64,000 bases of DNA from Candidatus Zixiibacteriota bacterium (GCA_017999435.1 JAGNLV010000001.1:1148746-1212745); one strand, 5' to 3'. Positions 27,926-36,339 are shown, numbered from the stretch's first letter. Program-made: numbers and translations. Notes: a model not told the origin generated them from the sequence alone.

Positions 27926-28199
27926 ATGAGCGGAGTGGGACGACGGGGCGGCGAGCTTTTCATTGTCGAAAACGGCGATTCCGACCGGAAAGCCTGGCAG
28001 TGTCTCCACGACTGGGCCGAGACAGCTGACAAGCTCGATAGTGCGACGGGGTACTGTGAGATCGGCGCTCTCCCTGGACGGTATCGAATGCTACCCGAAT
28101 GTCGAGGTCACGCCGAGCGTGACCGTCTCCCTCATGGCCGAGATCGACAGAGTGATCGAGGCCCGCGGCGGCTTGCCGGGGGCGTTTAAGGCGGACTAG
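27926..28199 (+). pseudogene. frameshifted remnant resembling the N-terminus of PLD-domain SNF2-type helicases
   Basis: The first frame reads ELFIVENGDSDRKAWQCL, then HDWAETADKLDSATGYCEIGAL. I recognise this as like the opening of large phospholipase-D/SNF2 helicases found in defence regions, whose usual form is FIVDNSD..., YL..W, and IATGYFEIGALLALDG. After IGAL (about 28070) the matching continuation (SLDG) is in another frame, which then runs to a stop at 28199 without the rest of the family's roughly 1000 residues. So this looks like a truncated, frameshifted relic. The identification rests on remembered family sequence; a small unrelated gene is the alternative. Confidence 0.4.
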
Positions 28200-28323
28200 C
28201 GGGGCCGCACACTATCGGACTGGAACGCGGGCATTCTCCGGACAGCAGGGGGAGACACAACGATGAGCAGCGCCCCGCTCCGGCGGGCGAACAACCGAAC
28301 CTGTGACAAGGGGACCGGGACAT

Positions 28324-30708
28324 ATGAGCGAGCATTTTCTCTCCGCCCTGCGGGCGCAGCTGCGCGCGCACGGGCAGGCGCCCCTGCGCGTCATCGGCAT
28401 CGACCTGGGCACCACCAACTGCACGGTCGCGGAGATTGTCGCCGACGGCGCGGCTGAGGATTTCGAGCCGCGGTGTATCGAGATCGAGCAGGAGACGCCG
28501 TTCCAGGGTGAGTACACGCACATCCTGATACCCTCGATCGTCGCGCTCCACGGCGGCCGCGAGTATGTCGGCGAGGGGGCCAAAAGGCTGCGGGCCGGCC
28601 TCGCCGGCCCGGAGACCGGCCTGGAGCGCAATCGGACGATATTCTGGGAAGTGAAGAACGAGATGGGGATCCAGCGCACCTACGCGCGCGCGCCGGAGGG
28701 GTATCGCGGCGCGGCCGAAGTGAGCGGTCGGATTCTGCGGTTTCTGGCCAACAGGTACCGGGCGGACCACGGGGAGCCGCGCAAGGCGGTGGTGACGGTG
28801 CCGGCTTCGTTCCAACAGCCGCAGCGAGAGGATACGCTCCGGGCGGCCAAGCTGGCGTCGATGGAACTGGCCGGGGGCGACCTGCTCGATGAGCCGCTGG
28901 CCGCCTTTGTCGACTTCTGGATGCGCGGGGAATTGGCGAAGGCTCTTCCGCGCGGAGAGGGCAATGTCCTCGTGTTCGATTTCGGCGGGGGCACTTGCGA
29001 CACGGCCGTGGTGAAGGTCCACGCGGGGGACGCCGCGGGCCACCTGAGGGCCTCCCCGCTCTCAGTGTCGCGCTACTACCGCCTCGGCGGCGGCGACATC
29101 GACCTGGCGATCTTCTACGAAGTCCTCCTCCCGCAAATAATGGAGCAGAACGGATTGAGCGAGCGCGACCTGGATTTCGGCGTGAAGAAAAACCAGCTCG
29201 AACCCGCGTTCCTCGGCATTGCCGAGTCGCTCAAAGTAGGTCTATGCACGCAGGTGCGGCGTCTCAGGGAGCTGGCGCGGGGCGCCGAACTCCCGATCGA
29301 GCCGGTCCAGAAATTGCCGGCGACGGAGCGCTGCCGGCTCACCAACGGCCGGGAGATCACTCTGCAGTCCCCCGCCCTGACACTTCCGCAGTTTGAGGCT
29401 GTGCTGGAGCCGTTTCTGGACCGCACCTTCGTGTTCCATCGCGAGACGGAGTACCGGTTGACCTGTTCGATCTTCGCGCCGCTTGAGGATGCCCTCGACC
29501 GGGCGGAGCTCGACGCGCGGGAGATTGATTGCTGCCTGCTGGTGGGGGGCAGCTCGCTGATCCCGCAAGTGGCCGATGCCCTCCGCAGTTACTTTGAACC
29601 CGAGAAAGTCGTCCTGTACTCGCACCCGGATCAGGTGCAGTCGGCGGTGGCGCGGGGCGCCGCCGCGCAGGCGCTCTCGCTGGCCGTCCTCGGCCGGGGG
29701 GTGCTGCAGCCGGCCTCGCCCACGGGCGTGTGCATCCGAACAACCGCCGGGAAGATGCAGTTGATTCCGCCTCACAGCCCCCTGCCGTACCCGGCGGCAG
29801 GCGAATGGGCGATGAATACCAACCTGGCTCTGCCCAAGCGGCTGAGCCAGACTGAACGCGTAGTCCGGATCGAACTCATCGGGACCGATGATTCGCTCAT
29901 CCAACGCTGGACCTGGTTGGTGCCCCCGGCAGCCGCTCCCGGCGAACCGTTGACCCTCCAGTACTGCATGGACGAGAATCAGGTGATCCGGTACCGGTTG
30001 GACTTGGAATCGGGAACCGGTCGGGAGGGTCTCACCGGGAGCACCGAGAACCCGATCCATAACGTGGTCAACCCCGACCTCAAGCGAATCAGGATTCTCG
30101 AACTTGAGGAGTGCCTCCGGACCTCGCTACCCGCCGGAGAGCAACAGGAGGAAATGGTGGTCGAAATCGCCAACTTGAGCCGGGAGCTTCGCCAGTATGA
30201 CAAGGCACGCTACCTGCTGGAGAGAGTTCTCCGCACCCGGGGCGGCGGCGACATCGGGGTTCTCAATTACCTGGGCATAGTGTGCGGCGAGCAGGGTGAC
30301 CGCCAGGCGGAGGAGAAGTACTACAGAGAAGCCGCCCGGCTTGGTTCCGATGCCGCTCAATTCAATCTCGCCTACTTCTACCGCGACCACGGTTCGCTGG
30401 CGAAAGCCGCCGAGGCGATTGAACGCCTGGTCGAGCGGTTCCCCAAGGGTCCGTATTTGGTGCTCAAGGCCGACATTGCCGAACGGGAGGAGCGGATTTA
30501 CGAGAGCAAGCGCGCTTTGGAGATGGCCAGGAAGGCGTTTGGGCCGGTGAAATCGCTGAGCGACTGGGAACTGAGTTGGTACGAGCACGGCGCCAAACTT
30601 GCCGGCGACGAGGCGGCGCAGGAGATGGTTCGGGCGGAGAGGAAACGGCGGCGGCGCTCAAACGCCCCCGAACCGAGCGGACTCCTTCCAGAAATGAGGG
30701 AGGCCTAG
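28324..30708 (+). CDS. Hsp70-like ATPase with C-terminal TPR region
   Basis: 794 residues from the ATG at 28324 (AAGGGG upstream). The actin/Hsp70 ATPase domain shows as GIDLGTTNCTVAE near 26-38, VLVFDFGGGTCDTAVV near 214-229 and LLVGGSSLIPQVADAL near 403-418. The canonical substrate-binding half is replaced after about 420 by a divergent beta-rich segment, and then by TPR-like helices (about 600-770: LREL..YDKARYLLERVL, YYREAARLGSDAAQFNLAYFYRD). It is therefore a DnaK-like paralogue, not the housekeeping chaperone, and no DnaJ or GrpE is nearby. It is followed after 8 bp by an SF1 helicase gene. Function unknown; a chaperone-helicase partnership is likely from gene order. Confidence 0.85.
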   Translation: MSEHFLSALRAQLRAHGQAPLRVIGIDLGTTNCTVAEIVADGAAEDFEPRCIEIEQETPFQGEYTHILIPSIVALHGGREYVGEGAKRLRAGLAGPETGLERNRTIFWEVKNEMGIQRTYARAPEGYRGAAEVSGRILRFLANRYRADHGEPRKAVVTVPASFQQPQREDTLRAAKLASMELAGGDLLDEPLAAFVDFWMRGELAKALPRGEGNVLVFDFGGGTCDTAVVKVHAGDAAGHLRASPLSVSRYYRLGGGDIDLAIFYEVLLPQIMEQNGLSERDLDFGVKKNQLEPAFLGIAESLKVGLCTQVRRLRELARGAELPIEPVQKLPATERCRLTNGREITLQSPALTLPQFEAVLEPFLDRTFVFHRETEYRLTCSIFAPLEDALDRAELDAREIDCCLLVGGSSLIPQVADALRSYFEPEKVVLYSHPDQVQSAVARGAAAQALSLAVLGRGVLQPASPTGVCIRTTAGKMQLIPPHSPLPYPAAGEWAMNTNLALPKRLSQTERVVRIELIGTDDSLIQRWTWLVPPAAAPGEPLTLQYCMDENQVIRYRLDLESGTGREGLTGSTENPIHNVVNPDLKRIRILELEECLRTSLPAGEQQEEMVVEIANLSRELRQYDKARYLLERVLRTRGGGDIGVLNYLGIVCGEQGDRQAEEKYYREAARLGSDAAQFNLAYFYRDHGSLAKAAEAIERLVERFPKGPYLVLKADIAEREERIYESKRALEMARKAFGPVKSLSDWELSWYEHGAKLAGDEAAQEMVRAERKRRRRSNAPEPSGLLPEMREA

Positions 30709-30716
30709 TTTGTGCC

Positions 30717-31976
30717 ATGGGCGTCTGGCTGGTACCTGAAAGCGAACTGACACCCGATCAGATTCGAGCGGTCCAATTGCCGACCGACGGCCACAAGGTT
30801 GTTTCCGGTCCCCCGGGATCGGGCAAGACCCTGGTGCTTGTTCATCGCGCGCGGTATCTCCTCGACTCAAAGGGAATCACCGGCGGGCAGCTCCGCCTGT
30901 TTGTCTATACCCGCACCCTTCGCGACTACATCCAGTCGGCCCTCAAACTGCTGGGTATTGCCGACGAATGCGTGCTCACTTTTGACGCGTGGTGTCGATC
31001 CTTCTATCTTTCGTGCGTGGGCAACCCACCCCCTAGGGATGAGGTTAATGGCCAGCTTGACTTCAGGGAGATCCGACGTGCTGTTCTCAGAGCGCTCGAG
31101 ACTGCACCGGTAGCACCGGTTTACGATTATGTGCTGGTCGACGAGGGTCACGATCTCGACGAGATTTCCTACAAGATCCTCGTCCGGATCGCCCGCCACA
31201 TCACTGTCTGTATGGACAGGAAACAGCAGATCTATGACGATGGTGCGGCCGAGGAACGGGTGCTTCACATACTCGGGCTGCCCAAGCGCAGCGTTGCTCT
31301 CCTTGAGGCGTATCGCTGCTGCCCCTACATCACCCGCCTGGCCGCGACCCTCCTGGACCGCCAGGAGCGACAGCCGTATTTGGGGCAAATGCGGACCGAG
31401 CAGGTGGAGAGGGAGAAGCCGCTGCTGTTCATCGCCAATGCACAGGAAGCGGAGCTTCACGAGCTCGCGCGGCAGATCAGGGAGCGCCAGAGGGTACAGG
31501 GCAGGAATGACGGCGGTGGCGGGAGCATCGCTATCCTGTTTCCCCAAAAGCGCATGGTCTTCGGATATGCGAACGCGCTGGCCGATCTCGGCGTACAGGT
31601 TGAAGTGCACCTGGACCGGCCCGCCCAGCAGGCCAGATATGAAATGGTTGATTTCCGGAACAATCTCCCCAAGATACTGACTTACCACCAAGCGAAGGGG
31701 CTCACATTTGATTCGGTGTTTATGCCGCGCCTGGTCGGTTACGCGTTCAAACGAGTATCTGAACCGCGCTTGCGCCGGCTGCTGTTCGTCGGAATCACAC
31801 GGGCCAAGAGCTGGGTTTATATGAGCACGGAGGACTCGCGGATGCTCCCATGCCTCAACGCGATCTGCGATGAGTCCGGAGACTTTCTGGCTGTCCGATA
31901 TTCCGGCGGGAATGACGGGCCGAAGCCGGACACTGACAGCGGTGAGGAAGACGGGTTGGCGAACCTCTTCACCTGA
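30717..31976 (+). CDS. compact UvrD/RecD-like superfamily 1 helicase
   Basis: 419 residues. Walker A GPPGSGKT (31-38), Walker B VLVDEGHD (about 139-146), motif IV region YRCCPYITR (about 199), motif V AKGLTFDSVFMPRL (about 325) and motif VI RRLLFVGITRAKSW (about 352) are all present. The 1B and 2B insertions of full UvrD/PcrA are absent, and the length is far below the usual 650-750, so this is a minimal SF1 ATPase. GGAGG lies about 13 nt before the ATG. The 8-bp gap from the Hsp70-like gene implies co-transcription. Possible roles are DNA/RNA remodelling in defence or repair; neither is shown by the sequence. Confidence 0.85.
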   Translation: MGVWLVPESELTPDQIRAVQLPTDGHKVVSGPPGSGKTLVLVHRARYLLDSKGITGGQLRLFVYTRTLRDYIQSALKLLGIADECVLTFDAWCRSFYLSCVGNPPPRDEVNGQLDFREIRRAVLRALETAPVAPVYDYVLVDEGHDLDEISYKILVRIARHITVCMDRKQQIYDDGAAEERVLHILGLPKRSVALLEAYRCCPYITRLAATLLDRQERQPYLGQMRTEQVEREKPLLFIANAQEAELHELARQIRERQRVQGRNDGGGGSIAILFPQKRMVFGYANALADLGVQVEVHLDRPAQQARYEMVDFRNNLPKILTYHQAKGLTFDSVFMPRLVGYAFKRVSEPRLRRLLFVGITRAKSWVYMSTEDSRMLPCLNAICDESGDFLAVRYSGGNDGPKPDTDSGEEDGLANLFT

Positions 31977-32124
31977 GTGACTCTCGGCACGGCCGACAAC
32001 CGGCTCGGGCGGTGGAGACGCGCCGGCGCCGGAGTGCTTCCGCTTCCTTGACGGCCTCGGATTCCGCACGGTTGTGTGAGGCGACCCTTTCGCCGGGCCG
32101 GCTTTCGGCGCCGCGCGCGTGGGC

Positions 32125-32237
32125 TGCGTCATCTGCGTCAGGCCTGACGCACCCTGTGACGCACCTGCGCGCCGGTAACTCGTTTCCCCTCAACACGATT
32201 TTTGCCGCTGCGTCGCGCTGCGTCACGAACTGCGTCA
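32125..32237. repeat. array of TGCGTCA motifs with an 18-bp palindrome
   Basis: Direct copies at 32125, 32134, 32219 and 32231, a variant TGCGTCG at 32209, and inverted copies TGACGCA at 32145 and 32157. The pair at 32134/32145 forms the perfect palindrome TGCGTCAGGCCTGACGCA (32134-32151). Neighbouring copies are 9-12 bp apart, close to one helical turn, as expected for cooperative protein binding. Confidence 0.7.
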
Positions 32238-33186
32238 CAAGACAGATCCATCCGGCCGTTCACACTCTTCGCACGGCGCCTCTCTTTCGCGATAACTCAC
32301 CTACACAGAATGCGATAGCGAATTCGTGACAGCGCCGCCCGCCGATTGGCACGCCGGTTGATATAACTGAGCGCAGCAGGCGCGCACACGAGCCGCAGCT
32401 TCAACATCACCTCCCGGCTGCCTCGCTGTGTCGACGCCTGGCTGACCATACTTAACGCGAAAGGTCTCCGTCGCCGGGCGGGCTTCCAAGCGAGCCCGAC
32501 TCAATCCGGAACCCGCCCGGCCCGGGACCTTAACCGCCGGCGGAGGATACGTTCCGGCCGGGTGTTTCGGCCGATGCGTCATCTGATGGCGCGCCGCGGT
32601 CAGCGCTCCCGCGGGAGCGCGGCAACCTGGTGCTCACAGGCAGACAAACCCCTTTGGGAGAGAGGGGGTAAGGCTCACATGAGGAGGAACACAAACCTAG
32701 ATTGAAAGCGATGGAGGGCCAATGAGACCGGACGGGTCGCATGGGGAGAGGCGACCGGTCGGGAGCGCGGGGCGGCAGGCACAGCACTTCGCGCAGCCGC
32801 CATCGGCTCCGCCGAATCAGCCAGTATCTCACGCGAGAGCCACTGGGAGTGTTCCCTCTCATTTGAGCGCGTGTAATCCTCGTGCGGCCGGGGCGGGCTC
32901 TCGGCGGCAGTGCGCCCACACCAACCGCCGACGCCCCCCCGGCCCGAGGAAAAAAGGAGGAACGAGGTCGTTCACTGGAAACGGAATCAGCAAGAGACGA
33001 TCGCCAGGGCGGCGCTGACTGAGTCGCGGGCCTCAGCCTGACCTTGCGTTCACTCCCCTCGACCGCCGGCGCGGAGGCATAGCCACATGAGTCAAGGGAT
33101 GAACGCGACGACGCGAGGGATGCGGGTCCGCGGGCCAAGGCCGGTTGACTCGGTGCCCGGCCGAAGTTCCGTCGTGCAGCGGAGGC

Positions 33187-33215
33187 TTGATCACCTTTAA
33201 CCCGAGGTTTATCAA
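33187..33215 (+). promoter_or_regulatory. probable promoter for the small exported protein and TonB-like gene
   Basis: TTGATC (33187-33192), 17 bp, TATCAA (33210-33215). The outer CTTGAT and ATCAAG also form an inverted pair. Confidence 0.4.
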
Positions 33216-33253
33216 GGCACTGAACGAGGTGGTTAAGTCGGCTGTTGCTCTTT

Positions 33254-33448
33254 ATGCTAGTGCCGGCGTTGTCGGCCTTTGTGGTGCCGCTGCCGGCGAC
33301 GGCGGAAGGCCCGTTTGATCCACACATCGACAGCCGGCCAGGCTGTCACGGCTGTTTCACCGAGACCGGGTGCATCTTTTTCGCCTTCTTCTGCAGCGGG
33401 TTGGTTATGATCATCGACTGGGCCCATGTGAGCCTGATGGCGTACTAA
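33254..33448 (+). CDS. small exported cysteine-containing protein, function unknown
   Basis: 64 residues. A signal peptide (MLVPALSAFVVPLPATAE) is followed by a short mature part with CHGCF, CIFF and CSG, then a hydrophobic stretch ending HVSLMAY. No ribosome site is evident close to the ATG. It lies 16 bp upstream of the TonB-like gene. A real gene is plausible because of the clean signal peptide, the paired cysteines and the promoter just upstream, but no family is recognised. Confidence 0.45.
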   Translation: MLVPALSAFVVPLPATAEGPFDPHIDSRPGCHGCFTETGCIFFAFFCSGLVMIIDWAHVSLMAY

Positions 33449-33464
33449 CCTGAGGCGGGTTCGG

Positions 33465-34313
33465 ATGGAACGGGGAAGCATGAACTACTGGCTGATCGGC
33501 TATGAACAGAAGCGGTCCTACCAGGGCAACCTGCTGAGGGCGCTGCTGAGCACGGCGCTTCTGTTTATCGGCCTCGGTGTGCTGATCCGGTTCGCGGAAC
33601 CGGGTGCGGAACGCCGGGTGTCCTGGTCCGACCGTCTGTTGGGCGGGGTTGCGGCCGAGACGGCGGCGATCCAGCCGACGGGCCGGGGCGGCGGAGCCGG
33701 CGGCGGGCAGGGCGCCTCCCACGCGGCACCCTTCCTGCGGGGCTACGTCGGCCCGGTTGTGATCATCCGGGACGCCCCGAGCACGATCCGACCGGCGGTA
33801 GCGGTGCTGCCCGGACCATCCGAACCCGATCCTTTGCCGTCGCCGGTGCCGGGCGAACCGGGCTGGGGAGGCGACTTCGCCGGCCAGGGGGACAATCCGT
33901 TTGGCCTGCCGGCGAGCGAACCCTACCTCCCCCCGGTCGGCAACGGCTTCGACGGCTTCGACGGCTTGGGCGGTGACGGGCTGAACTGGGCGCCGGCGAT
34001 CCGGATTCGACCGGCGGGCTGGCCCATGGACGCCGATAACGTGCCCCGTGTCGACTCCGGCGTCGTCTGGCTGACGCTGACGATCCATGCCGACGGGCGG
34101 CTGAGCTTCGTGGTCGATTCGGCGTACCCGGAGGCACGCGGATTCGTGCCGAATGTCGAGTGGGCCCTGATACAGAGCCGGGTGGAACCGGCGCTCCAGG
34201 CGGGGGAGCCGGTGGCGACGACCTTCGCCATGACCTACATCGTGCGCCGGGGCGGGGTGGAAAGCGTTGTTCACAGCAAGACCGGCTACGTGCGGGGGTT
34301 TGTGGCGGAGTGA
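33465..34313 (+). CDS. TonB-like energy-transducer/periplasm-spanning protein
   Basis: 282 residues (277 if the ATG at 33480 is used; GGGGAAG lies just before it). A short cytoplasmic N-terminus is followed by one membrane anchor (about 27-46). A long Pro/Gly-rich periplasmic linker follows (LPGPSEPDPLPSPVPGEPGW, then NGFDGFDGLGGDG). The C-terminal TonB-like domain shows as VWLTLTIHADGRLSFVVDSAYP, IQSRVEPALQAGEP and FAMTYIVRRGG. TonB couples the inner-membrane proton gradient to outer-membrane receptors. exbB, exbD and any receptor are absent from this window, so the partner is unknown. Confidence 0.7.
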   Translation: MERGSMNYWLIGYEQKRSYQGNLLRALLSTALLFIGLGVLIRFAEPGAERRVSWSDRLLGGVAAETAAIQPTGRGGGAGGGQGASHAAPFLRGYVGPVVIIRDAPSTIRPAVAVLPGPSEPDPLPSPVPGEPGWGGDFAGQGDNPFGLPASEPYLPPVGNGFDGFDGLGGDGLNWAPAIRIRPAGWPMDADNVPRVDSGVVWLTLTIHADGRLSFVVDSAYPEARGFVPNVEWALIQSRVEPALQAGEPVATTFAMTYIVRRGGVESVVHSKTGYVRGFVAE

Positions 34314-34356
34314 AAAAATACCGGCCTGTAACCGGCCGACCTGTTGCGTCTACAAA

Positions 34357-34386
34357 AACGCCCGGTGAGTCACTTCACCGGGCGTT
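34357..34386. terminator. bidirectional intrinsic terminator between convergent genes
   Basis: Perfect 12-bp stem AACGCCCGGTGA/TCACCGGGCGTT with a 6-nt loop. It is preceded on the plus strand by five A residues (TTTTT on the minus strand) and followed by CGTTCTCC. Confidence 0.8.
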
Positions 34387-34521
34387 CGTTCTCCTGATTG
34401 ACGGGCAATTCGCGCTGTTGCCTCAGGCCGCGGGTTCACGTCGGCCGGGAGCCTGCCGGCCCGGGTTTCTTCCCGCACCGCCGGTGAACGCCGCGCGGGC
34501 GGCCGCCGGTGCGAACCGGCG

Positions 34522-35595
34522 CTAGTCGGCGGTCGGCGACACCACCGAGGTGGAGTCCGGGCAGTCGACGATCCAGATTCCGCGCAGCGGCAGGGCGGGC
34601 GGAGTCGGAGCGCTGAGATTGCCGAAGATCCCGGCCATGCATCCCTCGCGCCGCGGCTCGCCGCCCATCTCATAGAACACGAAACGGCCGCGAAACCACC
34701 CGTGGCCGGCCCCGCAGGTCGGACACATCCGCGGGTCGTCGTACTGCCAGATGCCGCTCACCTCGCCGATGACGACATCGAGCAGCACGCCGCTGATCGA
34801 GCCCGCGTAGACGCGGTCCCCCTCCGGGGTCTTGCGATAGACTGCAGACATGACACCGATCGGGGTGTTGGTGCGGTCATACCAGAGGCCGCTGAAATAC
34901 CCGCTGTCGCCCGTGTTGCTCTGCAGCGTCCATTCGCCGGAGATGAAACCGCGGGGGCAGGCGTGGTGCCAGATCCGGCGGGCCTTGACGGCAACGACAT
35001 GGGTGTGGCCCACGATGTAGAAAGCGGTGAAGCGGGTCAGTTGGTCGCGGGTGAGCGCAAGCTCGCACAGCGGGGTTTTGAACCGGACCCTGGCGTTCGC
35101 GGCGGCGTCGCTCTCAGGGTCGAGAAACACCAGGAACGACAGCCCATCGAGATCCCCCTCGGTGAACGACGTCCACAGGGCGGTTGGGGAACTTGCGGAC
35201 GGCAGCACTGAATCCTGGCCGGGCTCGAAATCAATCACGGCGACGACGTCAAGCAGGCCAGCGGCGTTTTCGATCGCCAGCGATCCCGACCAGTCGGTGG
35301 GCGGAACAACCGCCGCGGGCCCAAGCGGGAATTCTCCCCACACGAAAGTGACAGCGTAGGCATCCCAGGCCGTCCAGGGAAGAGCGCCCGGCCCCGTGAA
35401 TTCGGGATAGCGCAGCGCGGCCGACGCGACATCGCCCTGGTCCGCCGCATGGCGGTCGAGGACGGCGGCGACCGCTCCCGGCATCTCGCCCGGCCGCATG
35501 GCCGACTGGTCCGGCGCCGACGGACGCTGCCCATCCCGGCTGCACCCGGCCGCGCTCAGGGCCGCGAGCACCACAAACAGGAGCACACGTTTCAT
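34522..35595 (-). CDS. lipoprotein of unknown function
   Basis: 357 residues from the ATG at 35595 (GGAGG 11 nt upstream). The signal ends in a lipobox, LSAAGC (Cys18). The mature protein has no recognised domain. It contains a CPTC pair (GGIWQYDDPRMCPTCGAG-like region near 290) and several further cysteines, so it may bind a metal or form disulfides. Its own promoter lies at 35726-35754. It is convergent with the TonB-like gene and divergent from the hdr operon, so it is a single-gene unit. Confidence 0.7.
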   Translation of the reverse strand: MKRVLLFVVLAALSAAGCSRDGQRPSAPDQSAMRPGEMPGAVAAVLDRHAADQGDVASAALRYPEFTGPGALPWTAWDAYAVTFVWGEFPLGPAAVVPPTDWSGSLAIENAAGLLDVVAVIDFEPGQDSVLPSASSPTALWTSFTEGDLDGLSFLVFLDPESDAAANARVRFKTPLCELALTRDQLTRFTAFYIVGHTHVVAVKARRIWHHACPRGFISGEWTLQSNTGDSGYFSGLWYDRTNTPIGVMSAVYRKTPEGDRVYAGSISGVLLDVVIGEVSGIWQYDDPRMCPTCGAGHGWFRGRFVFYEMGGEPRREGCMAGIFGNLSAPTPPALPLRGIWIVDCPDSTSVVSPTAD

Positions 35596-35725
35596 GATGG
35601 TCACTCCCTCCGGTTACGATTAGTTCAGCGCGACTGCGAACTTGACCATGTCGGACTCCCGGTGAACCCGGTCGTCGGACCCTCCGGTCGACGACGGGGG
35701 AGGTAAATCGACATTACCTGTCCAC

Positions 35726-35754
35726 AAAATAGCGGTCCCGGCAATGTCGGACAA
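35726..35754 (-). promoter_or_regulatory. promoter for the 357-residue lipoprotein
   Basis: On the minus strand: TTGTCC (35754-35749), 17 bp, TATTTT (35731-35726); leader about 125 nt. Confidence 0.5.
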
Positions 35755-35898
35755 GCGATAAACGCGCCGCCGCGCGCGATGAGGGTGACAGAGACCGTCG
35801 GAGCGCGGTGGCGAGAGCGAAATTTGAGTGAAACTGCCGACTTTGTGGTATTTCGGTTGCCCTCAATTTGCGCCGGTCGGAGGAATGCCCGGTTTGTC

Positions 35899-35927
35899 TT
35901 GACACGGTAGATCAGAGTGTCTATCTT
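35899..35927 (+). promoter_or_regulatory. promoter of the hdr-mvh operon
   Basis: TTGACA (35899-35904), 17 bp, TATCTT (35922-35927). The implied leader to hdrC (36340) is about 400 nt and contains the CRP-like site. Confidence 0.65.
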
Positions 35928-36339
35928 GCAACTAGTTAAAGAGGATGCAATCAACATGTGGTGGCATTCCGGCCGCACTTCATCGACCCGCCCGCTCGGG
36001 TTGGCTTCTTCCCTCGCCGGCCCCCTTCGGGAGACCAGCGGCGGGGGTGAGATGCGCCCGGCGGACCATACCCGACGGAACCCAGCATTGTCGACGTGGA
36101 GCCGTGCGCATGCGACGACCGGAGAATCCGGCCGTTGCGACGGCCGCTTTTGCGTGCCCGTGCTTGTGAACCAGTTCACAAGCTTCGGAGCGACTCGTCG
36201 ACCCGCGGGGACCGGAGCGCGGGGCGGTCCGGCGGACTGAGGCGCCGGTCGAAATGACGCCATGAGTGAACCGCCGCCCGCGGCCCGGCCTTCGAACCGA
36301 CCCCGCCGCGCCGCAGCGGACCAGAGGAGACCGAACGAT
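35928..36339 (+). other. long untranslated leader of the hdr-mvh operon
   Basis: No convincing gene. An ATG at 35956 after AAAGAGGA opens a 95-codon frame of low coding character, and an ATG at 36262 in the hdrC frame lacks a ribosome site. It contains the palindrome at 36162-36183. It may act as a regulatory leader. Confidence 0.45.
36162..36183. promoter_or_regulatory. CRP/FNR-family operator-like palindrome
   Basis: GCTTGTGAAC, CA, GTTCACAAGC: perfect 10-bp arms with a 2-bp centre. It contains TGTGA-N6-TCACA, the exact core of CRP-type sites. It is 235 bp downstream of the -10 box and 157 bp before hdrC, so it may repress or mark a second start. Confidence 0.6.

Larger units (their letters stand above)
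31977..33253. other. 1.3-kb stretch without recognisable genes
   Basis: Holds the TGCGTCA array (32125-32237) and a further TGCGTCATCTG at 32575. It also has a sigma-54-like pair TGGCAC/TTGAT (32347-32362, with A where the -12 element needs C), a perfect 18-bp palindrome (32603-32620) and a plus-strand promoter at its end. Open frames here (for example 32530-33327 minus, 32722-33018 plus) are Arg/Pro/Ser-rich and look non-coding. A structured RNA or a decayed element is possible. Confidence 0.6.

Noticed and set aside
23380-31976. Type III-E CRISPR (craspase) locus
   Set aside because: Although a TPR-CHAT protease and a sigma factor are present, there is no gRAMP/Cas7-11-like gene, no adaptation gene and no repeat-spacer array anywhere in the window.
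32347-32362. Sigma-54 promoter
   Set aside because: The -24 half (TGGCAC) fits but the -12 half reads TTGAT instead of TTGC, losing a key base; no sigma-54 activator with an AAA+ domain is in the window.
32722-33018. 98-codon plus-strand frame after GGAGGG
   Set aside because: The ribosome-like site is real but the product is Arg/Pro/Ser-rich without features; not convincing alone.
32530-33327. 265-codon minus-strand frame in the gene-free stretch
   Set aside because: Ser/Arg/Pro-rich, no ribosome site, no domain; composition looks like non-coding GC-rich DNA.
35956-36240. 95-codon frame in the hdr leader
   Set aside because: Low coding character, a poorly spaced ribosome site and no features; treated as leader.
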